DNA of 44,923 bases. It comes from Oerskovia merdavium (GTDB lineage Bacteria; Actinomycetota; Actinomycetes; Actinomycetales; Cellulomonadaceae). The notes under the pieces were generated by a model, which ran no database searches, was not told the DNA's origin, and was given only the letters and a program-made list of their open reading frames with translations. Every line of letters begins with the position of its first letter. Position 1 is the stretch's first letter. Made by a program: the position numbers and the translations under genes. This document shows, one piece after another, positions 9,163-17,890 of the stretch. Location of the stretch: the NCBI RefSeq assembly GCF_014836755.1, contig NZ_JACSQF010000001.1:478093-523015 (forward strand), in the 5' to 3' direction.

Positions 9163-9186
9163 AGTGCCCACCGGCATGCTCCTCAG

Positions 9187-9843
9187 GTGCGAGTACTGGT
9201 GGTGGAGGACGAGGAGCTGATCGCGGAGGCCGTCGCGACGGGACTGCGACGGCTCGCGATGGCGGTCGACGTCGCGCTCGACGGGCACGAGGCCCTGGCG
9301 CGGATCGACGTGAACGCGTACGACGTCGTCGTGCTCGACCGGGACCTGCCCGGCGTCCACGGCGACGACGTGTGCCGGGCGCTCGTGGCCTCGGGCGGCG
9401 ACGCGCGGGTCCTCATGCTCACGGCATCGGGCGGCGTGCTGGACCGCGTGAACGGGCTCGACCTGGGCGCCGACGACTACCTCGTCAAGCCCTTCGCGTT
9501 CGCCGAGCTCAGTGCCCGCGTCCGGGCCCTCGGCCGGCGGGCGCGCCCCGCTGCCCCGCCCGTGCTCGAACGCTCGGGCCTGCGCCTCGACACGAGCCGG
9601 CACGAGGTCTACCGCGAGGGGAGGTTCGTGCACCTGTCGCGCAAGGAGTTCGGCGTGCTCGAGGAGCTGCTGCGCGCCGACGGGCGGCCCGTGTCGGCCG
9701 AGCACCTGCTCGAGAAGGTCTGGGACGAGAACATCGACCCGTTCACGGGCGTCGTGCGCTTCACCATCAAGCAGCTGCGCCGCAAGCTCGAGGACGCCTC
9801 GCTCGTCGAGACCGTCACGGGTGTCGGGTACCGGGTCGCATGA
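9187..9843 (+). CDS. OmpR/PhoB-family response regulator
   Basis: This 218-aa two-domain regulator has a receiver domain with acidic pocket E7/D8, phosphoacceptor D51, T79 and K101. From about 125 to 218 is a winged-helix Trans_reg_C DNA-binding domain (ending TVTGVGYRVA). The GTG start is preceded by CATGCT-N6, an imperfect -10 placed for a leaderless message, and by the half-site array. The stop overlaps the sensor kinase start as ATGA. It most likely controls the divergent MacB-like efflux operon in response to a cell-envelope signal, an inference from position. Confidence 0.95.
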   Translation: MRVLVVEDEELIAEAVATGLRRLAMAVDVALDGHEALARIDVNAYDVVVLDRDLPGVHGDDVCRALVASGGDARVLMLTASGGVLDRVNGLDLGADDYLVKPFAFAELSARVRALGRRARPAAPPVLERSGLRLDTSRHEVYREGRFVHLSRKEFGVLEELLRADGRPVSAEHLLEKVWDENIDPFTGVVRFTIKQLRRKLEDASLVETVTGVGYRVA

Positions 9844-11213
9844 GGCCGCTCCCGCGCCCAGTGCTGCGCCCCACGCTGCGCGCTCGCCTCACGGCCGTCT
9901 ACGCCGCGGCGTTCGCCGTCGCCGGGGCCGTCCTGATCGCCGTCCTGTACGCCCTCCTCGCCGCGGCGATCGACCGGCAGCCGCTCGACTCGGTGGGCAT
10001 CGCGGTCGGCGCCGTCCAGGCGACCGACCCCAGCCTGTACGCGACCCTGGACCCGGCCTCGACGGCCGCGCTGATCACGGGCGAGGCCTACCCGTACAGC
10101 CCGGTCGAGGACCTGACGCCCGCCGCGACGGTCACCTCCAGCACCGGGTCCTTCACCGACCTGCGCGACGTCGTCCAGCTCAACAACCAGGAAGCCCGCG
10201 ACCAGACGCTGCGCACGGTCCTCACGTGGTCCGTCGTGGCGCTGCTCGGGATCGGAGTCCTCGCGGTGGGCTTCGGCTGGGTCATGTCCTCGCGCGTGCT
10301 CGCGCCGCTGCACCGGATCACGGCCACGGCCCGGCGCGTCGCGGACACCAACCTCCACGAGCGCATCGCGCACTCCGGGCCCGACGACGAGCTCAAGGAC
10401 CTCGCCGACACGTTCGACGCGATGCTCGAACGCCTCGACCGGTCGTTCGACGGGCAGCGGCGCTTCGTCGCCAACGCCTCGCACGAGCTGCGCACCCCGC
10501 TGACCATCAGCCGTACCGTCCTCGAGGTCGCGCTCGACGACCCCGAGACGCACCAGGACACGCGTCACCTGGGTGCGACGCTGCTCGCGGTCAACGCGCG
10601 CCAGGAACGTCTGATCGAAGGGCTCCTCACGCTCGCCGCCGCGGACCGCGCGCCGATCGTCACCGAGACCGTGGACCTTGCCGAGGTCGCCGCGCAGGCC
10701 GTCGCGACCGCCGGGGTCTCGGCGCGCGACGCCGGCGTCGACCTGCGCCTCGACACGGCACCGACGCCCCTGCTCGGCGACGCCGTGCTGCTCGAGCGCC
10801 TCGTCCAGAACCTCGTCGACAACGCCGTGCGCTACAACGAGCCCGGCGGCCGGGTCGCTGTCGCGACGCGCCCCGGTCCGGGCGGGACCGTCGAGGTCGC
10901 GGTGTCCAACACGGGCCCGGTCGTCCCGTCGTACGAGGTCGAGGCGCTGTTCGAGCCGTTCCGGCGGCTCGGGCGCGACGGGGCCGTGGCCGACCGGCAG
11001 GGCGGGTACGTGCGCGGCGGTGTGGGGCTGGGCCTGTCGATCGTCCGCTCGGTCGCGGCCGCGCACGACGGCGAGGTCACCGCAGAGCCGCGCGAGGGCG
11101 GCGGGCTGACGGTCGTCGCACGGCTACCGGGTGCTGCGGGCGCGCGGCCGGGGCGGGCCGCCGAGCCGGCCCGACCCGGGGGCGCGGGCGTGGGGGCCGG
11201 AGCGGGCGTCTAG
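9840..11213 (+). CDS. Two-component sensor histidine kinase
   Basis: This 457-aa membrane kinase has TM1 at about 17-43, an extracytoplasmic sensor of roughly 80 residues and TM2 at about 127-149. A HAMP segment follows, then HisKA with the H-box NASHELRTP (H215), an N-box NLVDNAVRYNEPGG and a G-box GGVGLGLSIVRSV. The C-terminal 25 residues are Pro/Gly/Ala-rich. The ATG overlaps the regulator stop (ATGA). Its stop TAG shares the palindrome CTAG (11210-11213) with the stop of the convergent HerA-like gene. The signal is unknown; the partner efflux operon suggests an antibiotic or antimicrobial peptide. Confidence 0.95.
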   Translation: MRPLPRPVLRPTLRARLTAVYAAAFAVAGAVLIAVLYALLAAAIDRQPLDSVGIAVGAVQATDPSLYATLDPASTAALITGEAYPYSPVEDLTPAATVTSSTGSFTDLRDVVQLNNQEARDQTLRTVLTWSVVALLGIGVLAVGFGWVMSSRVLAPLHRITATARRVADTNLHERIAHSGPDDELKDLADTFDAMLERLDRSFDGQRRFVANASHELRTPLTISRTVLEVALDDPETHQDTRHLGATLLAVNARQERLIEGLLTLAAADRAPIVTETVDLAEVAAQAVATAGVSARDAGVDLRLDTAPTPLLGDAVLLERLVQNLVDNAVRYNEPGGRVAVATRPGPGGTVEVAVSNTGPVVPSYEVEALFEPFRRLGRDGAVADRQGGYVRGGVGLGLSIVRSVAAAHDGEVTAEPREGGGLTVVARLPGAAGARPGRAAEPARPGGAGVGAGAGV

Positions 11214-12679
11214 CCCGGCATCGGCACCGGCACGTCGGAACCGCCCTCGACCGTGCGCCGGGCGCCCATCTGGATGATCGCGGGGGCCGGCACGAACCCG
11301 CCCGCGATGAGTGCTTCGCCCTGGTGGAAGAACGGCGTCGCGGCGAGCAGCTCGGGCGGTGCGAACCCGAAGACGGCCTCGAGCTCGACCAGGTCGGCGG
11401 GCGAGCTCATGCGCATGACGATCACGTTGTCGCACTGCGAGAGCACGTTCGGGTGGATCTTGGAGGGCCGCTGCGTCGAGAGCAGCAGCCACAGCCCGAA
11501 CTTGCGTCCCTCGGCGGCGATCTGGATCACGCGCTCGGTCGTGAGCCGCTGGAGCTGGGTCGCGGGCTCGGCCGAGACCACGTTGTGCGCCTCGTCGATC
11601 ACGATCAGGCGAGGCTTGCGCGTGGCACGGTCGGCCCACAGGTCGTCGAGCAGGGCGAGCGAGACCGCGAGCTGCTCCTCGTGCGTGTGCAGGCTGCCGA
11701 GGTCGACCACGACCGCGCGCGGGCCCTCGTCGAGCACCTCGCTCACGGACTGCCCGACCCCCGCCCAGACGTCCCAGTCGAGGATCCCCAGGTTCTCGAC
11801 ACGCTGCGCGAGCCGCAGCGCGTCGGCCTCGCCCGTGGCGCGCAGGGCCGACGGGATCGAGTGCGGGTTCAGCATGCCCTCGGTCGCGATGCTGGGCGGC
11901 CTCGCAGCGGGGGCGGCGGCCCCGACCTCGGGGCCGGTCGCGCTCTCGAGCATCCGCAGGAACGTGTTGTACTCGCCGCGGTCGGTCAACGGGTCGAGCT
12001 GGAGCACCGCCGCCTGGCTCGCGGCCTCCATCGCGGTGAGCCGCGCGGTGACGGGGTGGTGCTCGCCGTCGTTGCGCAGGACGCGCACGTCGAGCTCGCG
12101 CAGCCGTTCGGCGTCCCCGGGCGATGCGGACTCGAGCAGCTCGCCGATCCGCACGAAGTCCGAGTTCGGGTCGAGGATGACCATGGGCAGGTCGGTGTCG
12201 ATGAGGAGCTGTTCGAGAAGGACGCCGAGCGCGTACGTCTTGCCCGAGCCCGACTGCCCGCACAAGAACGTGTGCCGGTTGAACCGGTGCGGCTGGAGCA
12301 GCGCGTCGACGTTGCCCCGGCTGTGGTGGAGGTCGCCGATCCGCAGGGTCGCGCGCTCGCGCGCCTGGAGCGCCTCGAGCACGCCCGCCCCGGCGGGGGC
12401 GAGGTCCTGCGAGGTGAACGGGTCGCCCCCCGACGTGACGACCGTGCCGTCCGGGCGGAGCTCCCCGAGGATCCGCCCGTGCCCGACGGCGTCCCCCGCC
12501 TTGGTCGCCCGCGTCAGGACCTGCCCCATGACGAGGGCCTCGCCGGGGTGCTCCGCGGTCTCGGGGAACGCGACGCCGATGGTCACGAAGTCTCCCGGGC
12601 CGATGCTCGACACCCGCGGGACGCGGTAGGTGAAGCGTCGGCCGTCGAAGGACTCGGCGAGCGTGGTCTCGGTCGTCAT
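11210..12679 (-). CDS. HerA/DUF87-family ATPase
   Basis: This 489-aa P-loop ATPase of the HerA/FtsK superfamily has a beta-rich N-terminal region typical of HerA barrels (about 1-110), Walker A GQSGSGKT at 141-148 and Walker B RLIVIDEAHNVV. A sensor region LLSTQRPSKIHPNVLSQCDN follows. HerA proteins are hexameric DNA translocases that work with NurA nuclease or, in defence systems, with other effectors. No nuclease partner adjoins this gene. The ATG at 12679 has GGAGG 9 nt upstream and fits the domain start better than an upstream ATG. It lies downstream of thyA-folA on the same strand with a 114-nt gap, and may be an orphan housekeeping translocase. Confidence 0.88.
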   Translation of the reverse strand: MTTETTLAESFDGRRFTYRVPRVSSIGPGDFVTIGVAFPETAEHPGEALVMGQVLTRATKAGDAVGHGRILGELRPDGTVVTSGGDPFTSQDLAPAGAGVLEALQARERATLRIGDLHHSRGNVDALLQPHRFNRHTFLCGQSGSGKTYALGVLLEQLLIDTDLPMVILDPNSDFVRIGELLESASPGDAERLRELDVRVLRNDGEHHPVTARLTAMEAASQAAVLQLDPLTDRGEYNTFLRMLESATGPEVGAAAPAARPPSIATEGMLNPHSIPSALRATGEADALRLAQRVENLGILDWDVWAGVGQSVSEVLDEGPRAVVVDLGSLHTHEEQLAVSLALLDDLWADRATRKPRLIVIDEAHNVVSAEPATQLQRLTTERVIQIAAEGRKFGLWLLLSTQRPSKIHPNVLSQCDNVIVMRMSSPADLVELEAVFGFAPPELLAATPFFHQGEALIAGGFVPAPAIIQMGARRTVEGGSDVPVPMPG

Positions 12680-12793
12680 GCGGGGCCTCCGTGGTCGCAG
12701 GTCACGTCGGGCGACCGTCGTCGCGCCGCCCGTGCAGGACAAGGATCGACCAGGGTGCGCGCGAGCGCACGCGCAGGCGCCTTCGACCGTGCG

Positions 12794-13384
12794 CTAGCTC
12801 CGCCGTGCGTACGTGAGCATCCGGAACCGAACACCTGCTGCCGAGGTCTGCCAGCCGTCGTCCGGTGCGCCCGGGCCGCCGGCCACGAGCTCCCAGCCAC
12901 CCGCCGGACCTGCCGCGAGCGCCGGCGCGAACGCGTCGCCGTCGACCTCGAGGTCGATCTCGGTCACGACGCAGCGGTCCGCGAGCGGCAGGGCCGCGGC
13001 GTACACCTGCGCGCCCCCCATGACCCAGACCTGCCCCGAGCCCGACTCCTCGGCAGCAGCCGACGCGAGCGCGAGCCCCTCCTCGACGGACGAGGCGACC
13101 ACGACGCCGGTGCCGGTGGCGCCCGGGTGAGCGGCGTCGTCGGGCACCCAGCCCTCCTGGCGCGTCACGACCACGTTGACGCGCCCCGGCAGGGGGCGGA
13201 AGCGCGGAGGCAGCGAGTCCCACGTGACGCGCCCCATCACGACCGGGTGACCCGTGGTGACGCGACGGAAGTGCGCGAGGTCCTCGGGCAGGTGCCACGG
13301 CATGACACCACCCGCGCCGATCACCGGGCGGCCCGCGGCATCGTGCGCCTGGGCCCAGACCAGTCCGACGGTCGGACGGCTCAC
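12794..13384 (-). CDS. folA: Dihydrofolate reductase
   Basis: This 196-aa enzyme reduces dihydrofolate to tetrahydrofolate with NADPH, recycling the product of thymidylate synthase encoded just upstream. Diagnostic segments are [14 protein letters not shown] (substrate pocket with the family Trp and Asp/Glu), [11 protein letters not shown] (NADPH contact) and VMGGAQVY. The GTG start (13382-13384) overlaps the thyA stop as GTGA, indicating translational coupling. A length near 195 is slightly long for bacterial DHFR because of an Ala/Gly-rich segment near the C-terminus. Confidence 0.96.
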   Translation of the reverse strand: MSRPTVGLVWAQAHDAAGRPVIGAGGVMPWHLPEDLAHFRRVTTGHPVVMGRVTWDSLPPRFRPLPGRVNVVVTRQEGWVPDDAAHPGATGTGVVVASSVEEGLALASAAAEESGSGQVWVMGGAQVYAAALPLADRCVVTEIDLEVDGDAFAPALAAGPAGGWELVAGGPGAPDDGWQTSAAGVRFRMLTYARRS

Positions 13385-14220
13385 ACCGCCACCGGTGCCT
13401 TGATCGTCGGGTGGTGCTGGTAGCCCACGACCTCGACGTCCTCGTACGTGTAGTCGAACAAGGAGTCGCGCGGGGCCAGGCGCAGGGTGGGCGCCGGGTA
13501 GGCCTCGCGGCTCAGCTGCTCGCGCACCTGCTCGACGTGGTTGTCGTAGATGTGGCAGTCGCCGCCCGTCCACACGAAGTCGCCGACCTCCAGGCCGGAC
13601 TGCGCCGCGACCATGTGCGTGAGCAGCGCGTACGAGGCGATGTTGAACGGGACGCCCAGGAACAGGTCCGCGCTGCGCTGGTAGAGCTGGCACGAGAGCT
13701 TGCCGTCGGCCACGTAGAACTGGAACATCATGTGGCAGGCCGGCAGGGCCATCTTGTCGAGCTCGCCCACGTTCCACGCCGAGACGATCATGCGGCGCGA
13801 GTCCGGGTTGGTGCGCAGCGTCTCGAGGACCTGGCTGATCTGGTCGACGTGCTGCCCGTCCGGTGTGGGCCACGAGCGCCACTGGACGCCGTAGACGGGG
13901 CCCAGCTCGCCGTCCTCGTCGGCCCACTCGTCCCAGATCTTCACGCCGTGCTCCTGGAGCCAGCGCACGTTCGAGTCGCCCCGCAGGAACCACAGCAGCT
14001 CGTAGACGATCGACTTCAGGTGCACGCGCTTGGTCGTCACGAGCGGGAAGCCCTGCGACAGGTCGAAGCGCATCTGGTGGCCGAACACGCTGCGCGTCCC
14101 CGTCCCCGTGCGGTCCGACTTGTGCGTCCCGGTCTCCAGGACGAGCCGGAGGAGGTCCTCGTAGGGCGTCGGGACGGGTGGGTTGCTGGGCGCGCTGGAG
14201 CTGTCGCTGACGGTGACCAC
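13381..14220 (-). CDS. thyA: Thymidylate synthase
   Basis: This 279-aa ThyA converts dUMP to dTMP using methylene-tetrahydrofolate. The dUMP/folate region [26 protein letters not shown] and the catalytic cysteine in [10 protein letters not shown] (C162) are intact. I choose the GTG at 14218-14220: it leaves about 20 residues before the conserved fold, and it is preceded by TAGACT-N7 with no Shine-Dalgarno, the pattern of a leaderless transcript. A longer frame to 14307 has no support. thyA-folA is a classic folate-cycle operon. Confidence 0.96.
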   Translation of the reverse strand: MVTVSDSSSAPSNPPVPTPYEDLLRLVLETGTHKSDRTGTGTRSVFGHQMRFDLSQGFPLVTTKRVHLKSIVYELLWFLRGDSNVRWLQEHGVKIWDEWADEDGELGPVYGVQWRSWPTPDGQHVDQISQVLETLRTNPDSRRMIVSAWNVGELDKMALPACHMMFQFYVADGKLSCQLYQRSADLFLGVPFNIASYALLTHMVAAQSGLEVGDFVWTGGDCHIYDNHVEQVREQLSREAYPAPTLRLAPRDSLFDYTYEDVEVVGYQHHPTIKAPVAV

Positions 14221-14227
14221 GGGTGCC

Positions 14228-14233
14228 AGTCTA
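14228..14233 (-). promoter_or_regulatory. -10 box for leaderless thyA
   Basis: TAGACT on the minus strand ends 7 nt before the GTG of thyA, so transcription would begin at or beside the start codon. No SD is present. The -35 region is weak. Confidence 0.55.
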
Positions 14234-14436
14234 GAAGAGGTCGACGGAACGGTTAGCCGACGCGTCCTGTGCCTGGACAGCACAAGGCCCCGGGGGGTTT
14301 CCCTCACCGTGGTGGGTAGGCCGTTGATCCCGGGGCTCTCTGTGTGTGCACCGAATCTACTACACGGCCCGACGATCGCCTAGACGAGCGATGCCGCTAG
14401 TCTCGGTACTTCACACCACCGAGCGACGGAGCCCGC

Positions 14437-15108
14437 GTGTCGATCTACCCACCCGTACGCGACGAGATGGTGCGCCTCCTGTCGGTTCCCCGACTGTCTA
14501 CGTACACCGACGAGTGCGACGGAAACATGAAGCGTGCACTTGAGCTCTACCAGTGGAACCTTGACGTCTCCGGGACGCTGTTCACGTCGATCCACTACTT
14601 CGAGGTTGCCTTGCGAAATTCGATCGACTCCCAGCTTGGTAAGACGTTCGGCACCGCCGACTCCCCCTGGTTCGACCAGGACTCGATCGGTCTCACCGAC
14701 AGCACCAGGCGCAACATCGCTTCTGCGAAGCGCACAGTCACCAAAGCTGGCCGCGAGATCGTTCCTGGACGAGTCGTTGCCGAGCTCAGCCTGGGGTTCT
14801 GGTGGTCGTTGCTCGCAGACGGGTACAACAGAACCCTCTGGGCGCCAGCCCTCAAGCAGGCGTTCAGCAACGCGCGACGGGAAACCCTGCATGCGGAGAT
14901 CGACGAGATTCGCAAGCTCCGGAACCGCATCGCTCACCACGAGCCGCTGATCCACTACGACCTGAATGCGGAATACACCCGCATCCTCGGCACAGCCGAA
15001 CGGATCGCTCCGCGACTGGCATGGTGGATCGATGCCACCAGCTCTCTGTCCACCGTCCTGGCTCGACGACCAGAATCGCTCCGATCGACACCCCCGCCGA
15101 ACACCTAG
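14437..15108 (+). CDS. Abi-like protein with HEPN motif
   Basis: This 223-aa protein resembles the Abi-like (abortive infection) family. Hydrophobic-helical segments contain YFEVALRNSID near 54-64, and the key motif RNRIAHHEP (R162-N163, H167) near 162-170 is the RN-x3-H signature of HEPN ribonuclease domains. Many such proteins act as RNA-cleaving toxins triggered by phage. The GTG at 14437 has GGAG about 7 nt upstream, and a -10-like TAGTCT lies about 35 nt upstream. Codon use is less GC-biased than in neighbouring housekeeping genes, hinting at acquisition. No obvious antitoxin overlaps it. Family call fairly sure; activity inferred. Confidence 0.8.
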   Translation: MSIYPPVRDEMVRLLSVPRLSTYTDECDGNMKRALELYQWNLDVSGTLFTSIHYFEVALRNSIDSQLGKTFGTADSPWFDQDSIGLTDSTRRNIASAKRTVTKAGREIVPGRVVAELSLGFWWSLLADGYNRTLWAPALKQAFSNARRETLHAEIDEIRKLRNRIAHHEPLIHYDLNAEYTRILGTAERIAPRLAWWIDATSSLSTVLARRPESLRSTPPPNT

Positions 15109-15232
15109 GAGACCGCCGAGACACTCTTGCCCGTCACGCCGAGCGGTCGTGCCCAGGGCGTTCTCAGCTGCCGTCCTCACCTGATGCTCCCGATCTGGCG
15201 ATCACCAACGAGCTCCGTGACCGGCGTGACGC

Positions 15233-15238
15233 TAGCCT
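15233..15238 (+). promoter_or_regulatory. -10 box for a leaderless small gene
   Basis: TAGCCT followed by 6 nt (cagcgg) and ATG; no SD upstream of the ATG at 15245. Confidence 0.45.
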
Positions 15239-15244
15239 CAGCGG

Positions 15245-15592
15245 ATGCAGCCCTGGGAGTACCTGACCGACACCGTGCTGACCCGCCCGGGCATGTTCAT
15301 CGGTCGCGAGACGTACGAACGGGTCTGCAGCTTCGTCGAGGGGTTCGGGACGGCACGCGACGACGGGGTGCTCGACGGATTCCGGGCCCGGCTCGGGGAG
15401 AAGACCGCCCACGGCAGCAGCCCACTGACATGGAGCGCCGCCCTGCTCGCGGAAGTCCTCCCGGGACGGGACGAGAACGCTCTCCACCACCCTGAGGAGG
15501 ATGCCCGGGCGATCGCGCACCTCCAGGCACGGCTCGTCGAGTTCCTCGGAATCACCGGAGGCCCCGGCAGCACCTACGTCGAACATCCCTGA
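15245..15592 (+). CDS. Small protein of unknown function
   Basis: This 115-aa acidic cytosolic protein has no signal or membrane segment. The start QPWEYLTDTVLTRPGMFIGR and the following YERVCSFVEGFG look like a conserved family core (an M-F-I-G-R then F-x-x-G-F/Y pattern that I have seen in unassigned small proteins, including immunity-like ones), but I cannot name a function. Codon use is typical of the genome, so the gene is probably real. It starts in the TAGCCT-N6-ATG context. It lies between the Abi-like gene and the OsmC-like gene on the same strand. Confidence 0.65.
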   Translation: MQPWEYLTDTVLTRPGMFIGRETYERVCSFVEGFGTARDDGVLDGFRARLGEKTAHGSSPLTWSAALLAEVLPGRDENALHHPEEDARAIAHLQARLVEFLGITGGPGSTYVEHP

Positions 15593-15686
15593 CGCCCGCG
15601 CGGGGAATGCGCGGTCCCCCGGCGGCGTTGGTCCGGGCACCGGTCGCACGGAACGGCCGTACCCCGAGGATGGAAAGATCAGCAGC

Positions 15687-16166
15687 ATGACGAACACCGC
15701 AGCCGCAGCCGAAGAGATCCCCACGTCGTCGCCGTCCCCGACGGACGCCCTGTGGGTCGAGCGCACCGGCACCCGCACGTACACCGGCTTCTCGGCGCGC
15801 GGCGCGAGCGTGTCGATCGGCCCGGCGAGCGAAGGGGCCGTCTTCACGCCGGGTGAGCTCCTCAAGATCGCGCTCGCCGCGTGCGCGGGCATGAGCAGCG
15901 ACGCACCGTTCGCGCGCCGGCTGGGTGACGACTACCAGGTGACGATCCGCGTCGACGGCGCCAAGGACATGGCCGAGGACCGGTACACGGCCATCACGGA
16001 GCACTTCGAGATCGATCTGTCGGGTCTCGAGGACGACGCGCGCGAGCGCCTCCTCAAGGTCGCGGACCGCGCGATCGAGACCACGTGCACCGTGGGGCGT
16101 ACCGTCAAGAACGGTGCGACAGTGGAGCACACCTTCGGCCCGGTCGTGGGTGCGGTCGGCGAGTAG
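15687..16166 (+). CDS. OsmC/Ohr-family protein
   Basis: This 159-aa protein belongs to the OsmC/Ohr superfamily, typically thiol peroxidases for organic hydroperoxides. The two expected cysteines are visible: LAACAGMSSD in the first helix and IETTCTVGRTVKNGA in the second half. The ATG at 15687 is the natural family start; a frame reaching upstream to 15501 overlaps the previous gene. It is probably cytosolic and may be induced by peroxide, though no operator is apparent. Confidence 0.88.
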   Translation: MTNTAAAAEEIPTSSPSPTDALWVERTGTRTYTGFSARGASVSIGPASEGAVFTPGELLKIALAACAGMSSDAPFARRLGDDYQVTIRVDGAKDMAEDRYTAITEHFEIDLSGLEDDARERLLKVADRAIETTCTVGRTVKNGATVEHTFGPVVGAVGE

Positions 16167-16230
16167 TCGACACGTGGCACCGCGGTCCGGGGCACGAGGG
16201 GCAGCAGCCGCCACAGGAGGGAGTCGTCCG

Positions 16231-17244
16231 ATGGGTCGCAAGAAGAAGGACACCGAGTCCCAGGTGGCCGTCTGGGGAACGTCGGACAGCGTCCGGCCGG
16301 AGCCGCAGTACGGGCACCTGACCGCGGTCCAGGACGCGCCCGAGGGCCAGCCCACCGAGGACTGGGGCGACCTGCGCAGCACGCCGCTGCTCGACGCGGC
16401 CCTGGACAAGGCCGTCACCATCCCGTCGTCGGTCATCCACGCGCACGTGGACGGCCTGCGCCGCCGCAACCCGCACTCGTCACCCGCGCAGATCATCGGG
16501 ATCCTCGAGCGCGAGTACCTCATGGTCATCGGGACCGCGGGCGGCGCGGTGGGTGCCGCCGCGGCGTTCCCGGCCGTCGGCACGGGTGTGGGCATCGCGC
16601 TGACCGCGAGCGACGTCGCGACGTTCTTCGGGTCGTCGGCCGCGTTCTCGCTCGCGGTCGCGGACGTGTACGGCTTCGAGGTCGACGACGCCGCGCGCCG
16701 CCGCGCCCTCCTCATGGCCTCGGTCCTCGGGGACAAGGGATCCCAGGCGGTCGAGAAGGCGTCGGGCGGGTCGGCGCTCGCGTGGGGCAAGGTGCTCATG
16801 ACGAGCATGCCGTCGAGCACGCTCAAGCAGGTCAACAAGGCCCTGACGAACAAGTTCATGCGCACGCAGATGGTCAAGCACGGCGGCCTCGCGATCGGGC
16901 GGCTCGTGCCGTTCGGTGTGGGCGCGGTCGTGGGCGTCGCGGGCGCGCGGGCCCTCGGCAAGACCGTGATCAGCCAGTCCCGGCGGGCTTTCGGACCGCC
17001 GCCCCCGGCGTTCCGGCCTGTCCTGGAGGTCATCGAGGTGCCCGACGGCGCCGCTCCCCCTCTGCTCGTCCCCGCACCTGCCGACCGGCTCAGCCTGGTC
17101 GACGCCCCCGTACCCGGCACCGGGCCGGGAGTCGTCGACGAGGCGGCCGAACGGGCGGCAGCACGCCGTGGCGAGACCGGCACCGACGGTGCGCCGCGCG
17201 GCATCCGGTCGGTGCGCTGGCGCCGGTCCAAGAAGTCTTCGTGA
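16231..17244 (+). CDS. EcsC-like protein
   Basis: This 337-aa protein has a charged start (MGRKKKDTES), a Gly/Ala-rich amphipathic/hydrophobic core (about 105-260, including VIGTAGGAVGAAAAFPAVGTG and a second Gly-rich helix GRLVPFGVGAVVGVAGARALGK) and a Pro-rich charged tail. This layout matches the EcsC family, whose biochemical role is unclear. The ATG is well supported by GGAGGGAG 7 nt upstream. The stop overlaps the GTG of the SRPBCC gene (GTGA), so the two are co-translated and probably work together. Confidence 0.65.
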   Translation: MGRKKKDTESQVAVWGTSDSVRPEPQYGHLTAVQDAPEGQPTEDWGDLRSTPLLDAALDKAVTIPSSVIHAHVDGLRRRNPHSSPAQIIGILEREYLMVIGTAGGAVGAAAAFPAVGTGVGIALTASDVATFFGSSAAFSLAVADVYGFEVDDAARRRALLMASVLGDKGSQAVEKASGGSALAWGKVLMTSMPSSTLKQVNKALTNKFMRTQMVKHGGLAIGRLVPFGVGAVVGVAGARALGKTVISQSRRAFGPPPPAFRPVLEVIEVPDGAAPPLLVPAPADRLSLVDAPVPGTGPGVVDEAAERAAARRGETGTDGAPRGIRSVRWRRSKKSS

Positions 17245-17822
17245 CGGCAGAGCGCCACCAGGGCCCCGGCCGTACCTCGGGCGGCCCCGGCCGGGTCGAG
17301 CTCACGCACGTCCTGCCCCTCAGCGCCGAGCGGGCCTTCGCCCTGGTCGCGGACGTGCGCACGCACCCACGCTGGGTCCCCTTGAGTCGTGGGACGTTCC
17401 ACGGCCGGGACGGTTCCCCGCTCCCGGCGACGGCCTGGAAGCCGGGGGTCGGCGCTGAGTTCACCATGGTCTCGGGCCCCTTCGCGCCGCAGGGCGCCCC
17501 GGGCTTCCCCGACCGCATGCGGATCACGACGTGGGAACGGCCAGGTCCCAGCGGCCAGGCCGGTCGCGCGACGTACCTGAAGCTCGGGCCCGTGCTGCTC
17601 GGGGAGGCGGGGATCGTCGTCGTGCCCCTCGCGGCCCATCACCTGCCGGCTGCGACCCCGCGCGAGCCCGTCGCACGCTGCGCCGTGACCTGGTGGGAGG
17701 ACGTGTACCTCGCGGGCCCTCTGCCTCGGGCCGTGACCGCTCCGCTCGCCGCGCGCGTGCTGGACCTCATGATCCGGCTGTCGCTGCGCCGCCTGGACCG
17801 GATCGTCGCGCGCGGGCTCTGA
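17241..17822 (+). CDS. SRPBCC/START-like domain protein
   Basis: This 193-aa protein starts with an 18-residue Gly/Arg/Pro-rich tail, then shows the SRPBCC pattern: VELTHVLPLSAERAFALVAD, then HPRWVPLSRG, a beta-sheet body, and a C-terminal helix LARVLDLMIRLSLRRLDRI-like. Such proteins bind hydrophobic ligands or act as coenzyme Q-binding or polyketide-cyclase relatives. The ligand is not predictable. The GTG start overlaps the EcsC-like stop. The large hairpin at 17995-18043 probably ends this transcript. Confidence 0.7.
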   Translation: MTAERHQGPGRTSGGPGRVELTHVLPLSAERAFALVADVRTHPRWVPLSRGTFHGRDGSPLPATAWKPGVGAEFTMVSGPFAPQGAPGFPDRMRITTWERPGPSGQAGRATYLKLGPVLLGEAGIVVVPLAAHHLPAATPREPVARCAVTWWEDVYLAGPLPRAVTAPLAARVLDLMIRLSLRRLDRIVARGL

Positions 17823-17890
17823 CACCGACGCCCCGTCGGCCCCGTCGGCCCATCGGCCGGCGCCGAGATCCGTGTGTGGCCCCTGCCGAG

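Noticed and set aside
9512-13423. A 1303-codon open frame crossing several genes
   Set aside because: It is an out-of-frame shadow in GC-rich DNA; its translation is Arg/Pro/Ala-rich, and clear genes (regulator, kinase, HerA-like, folA) occupy other frames.
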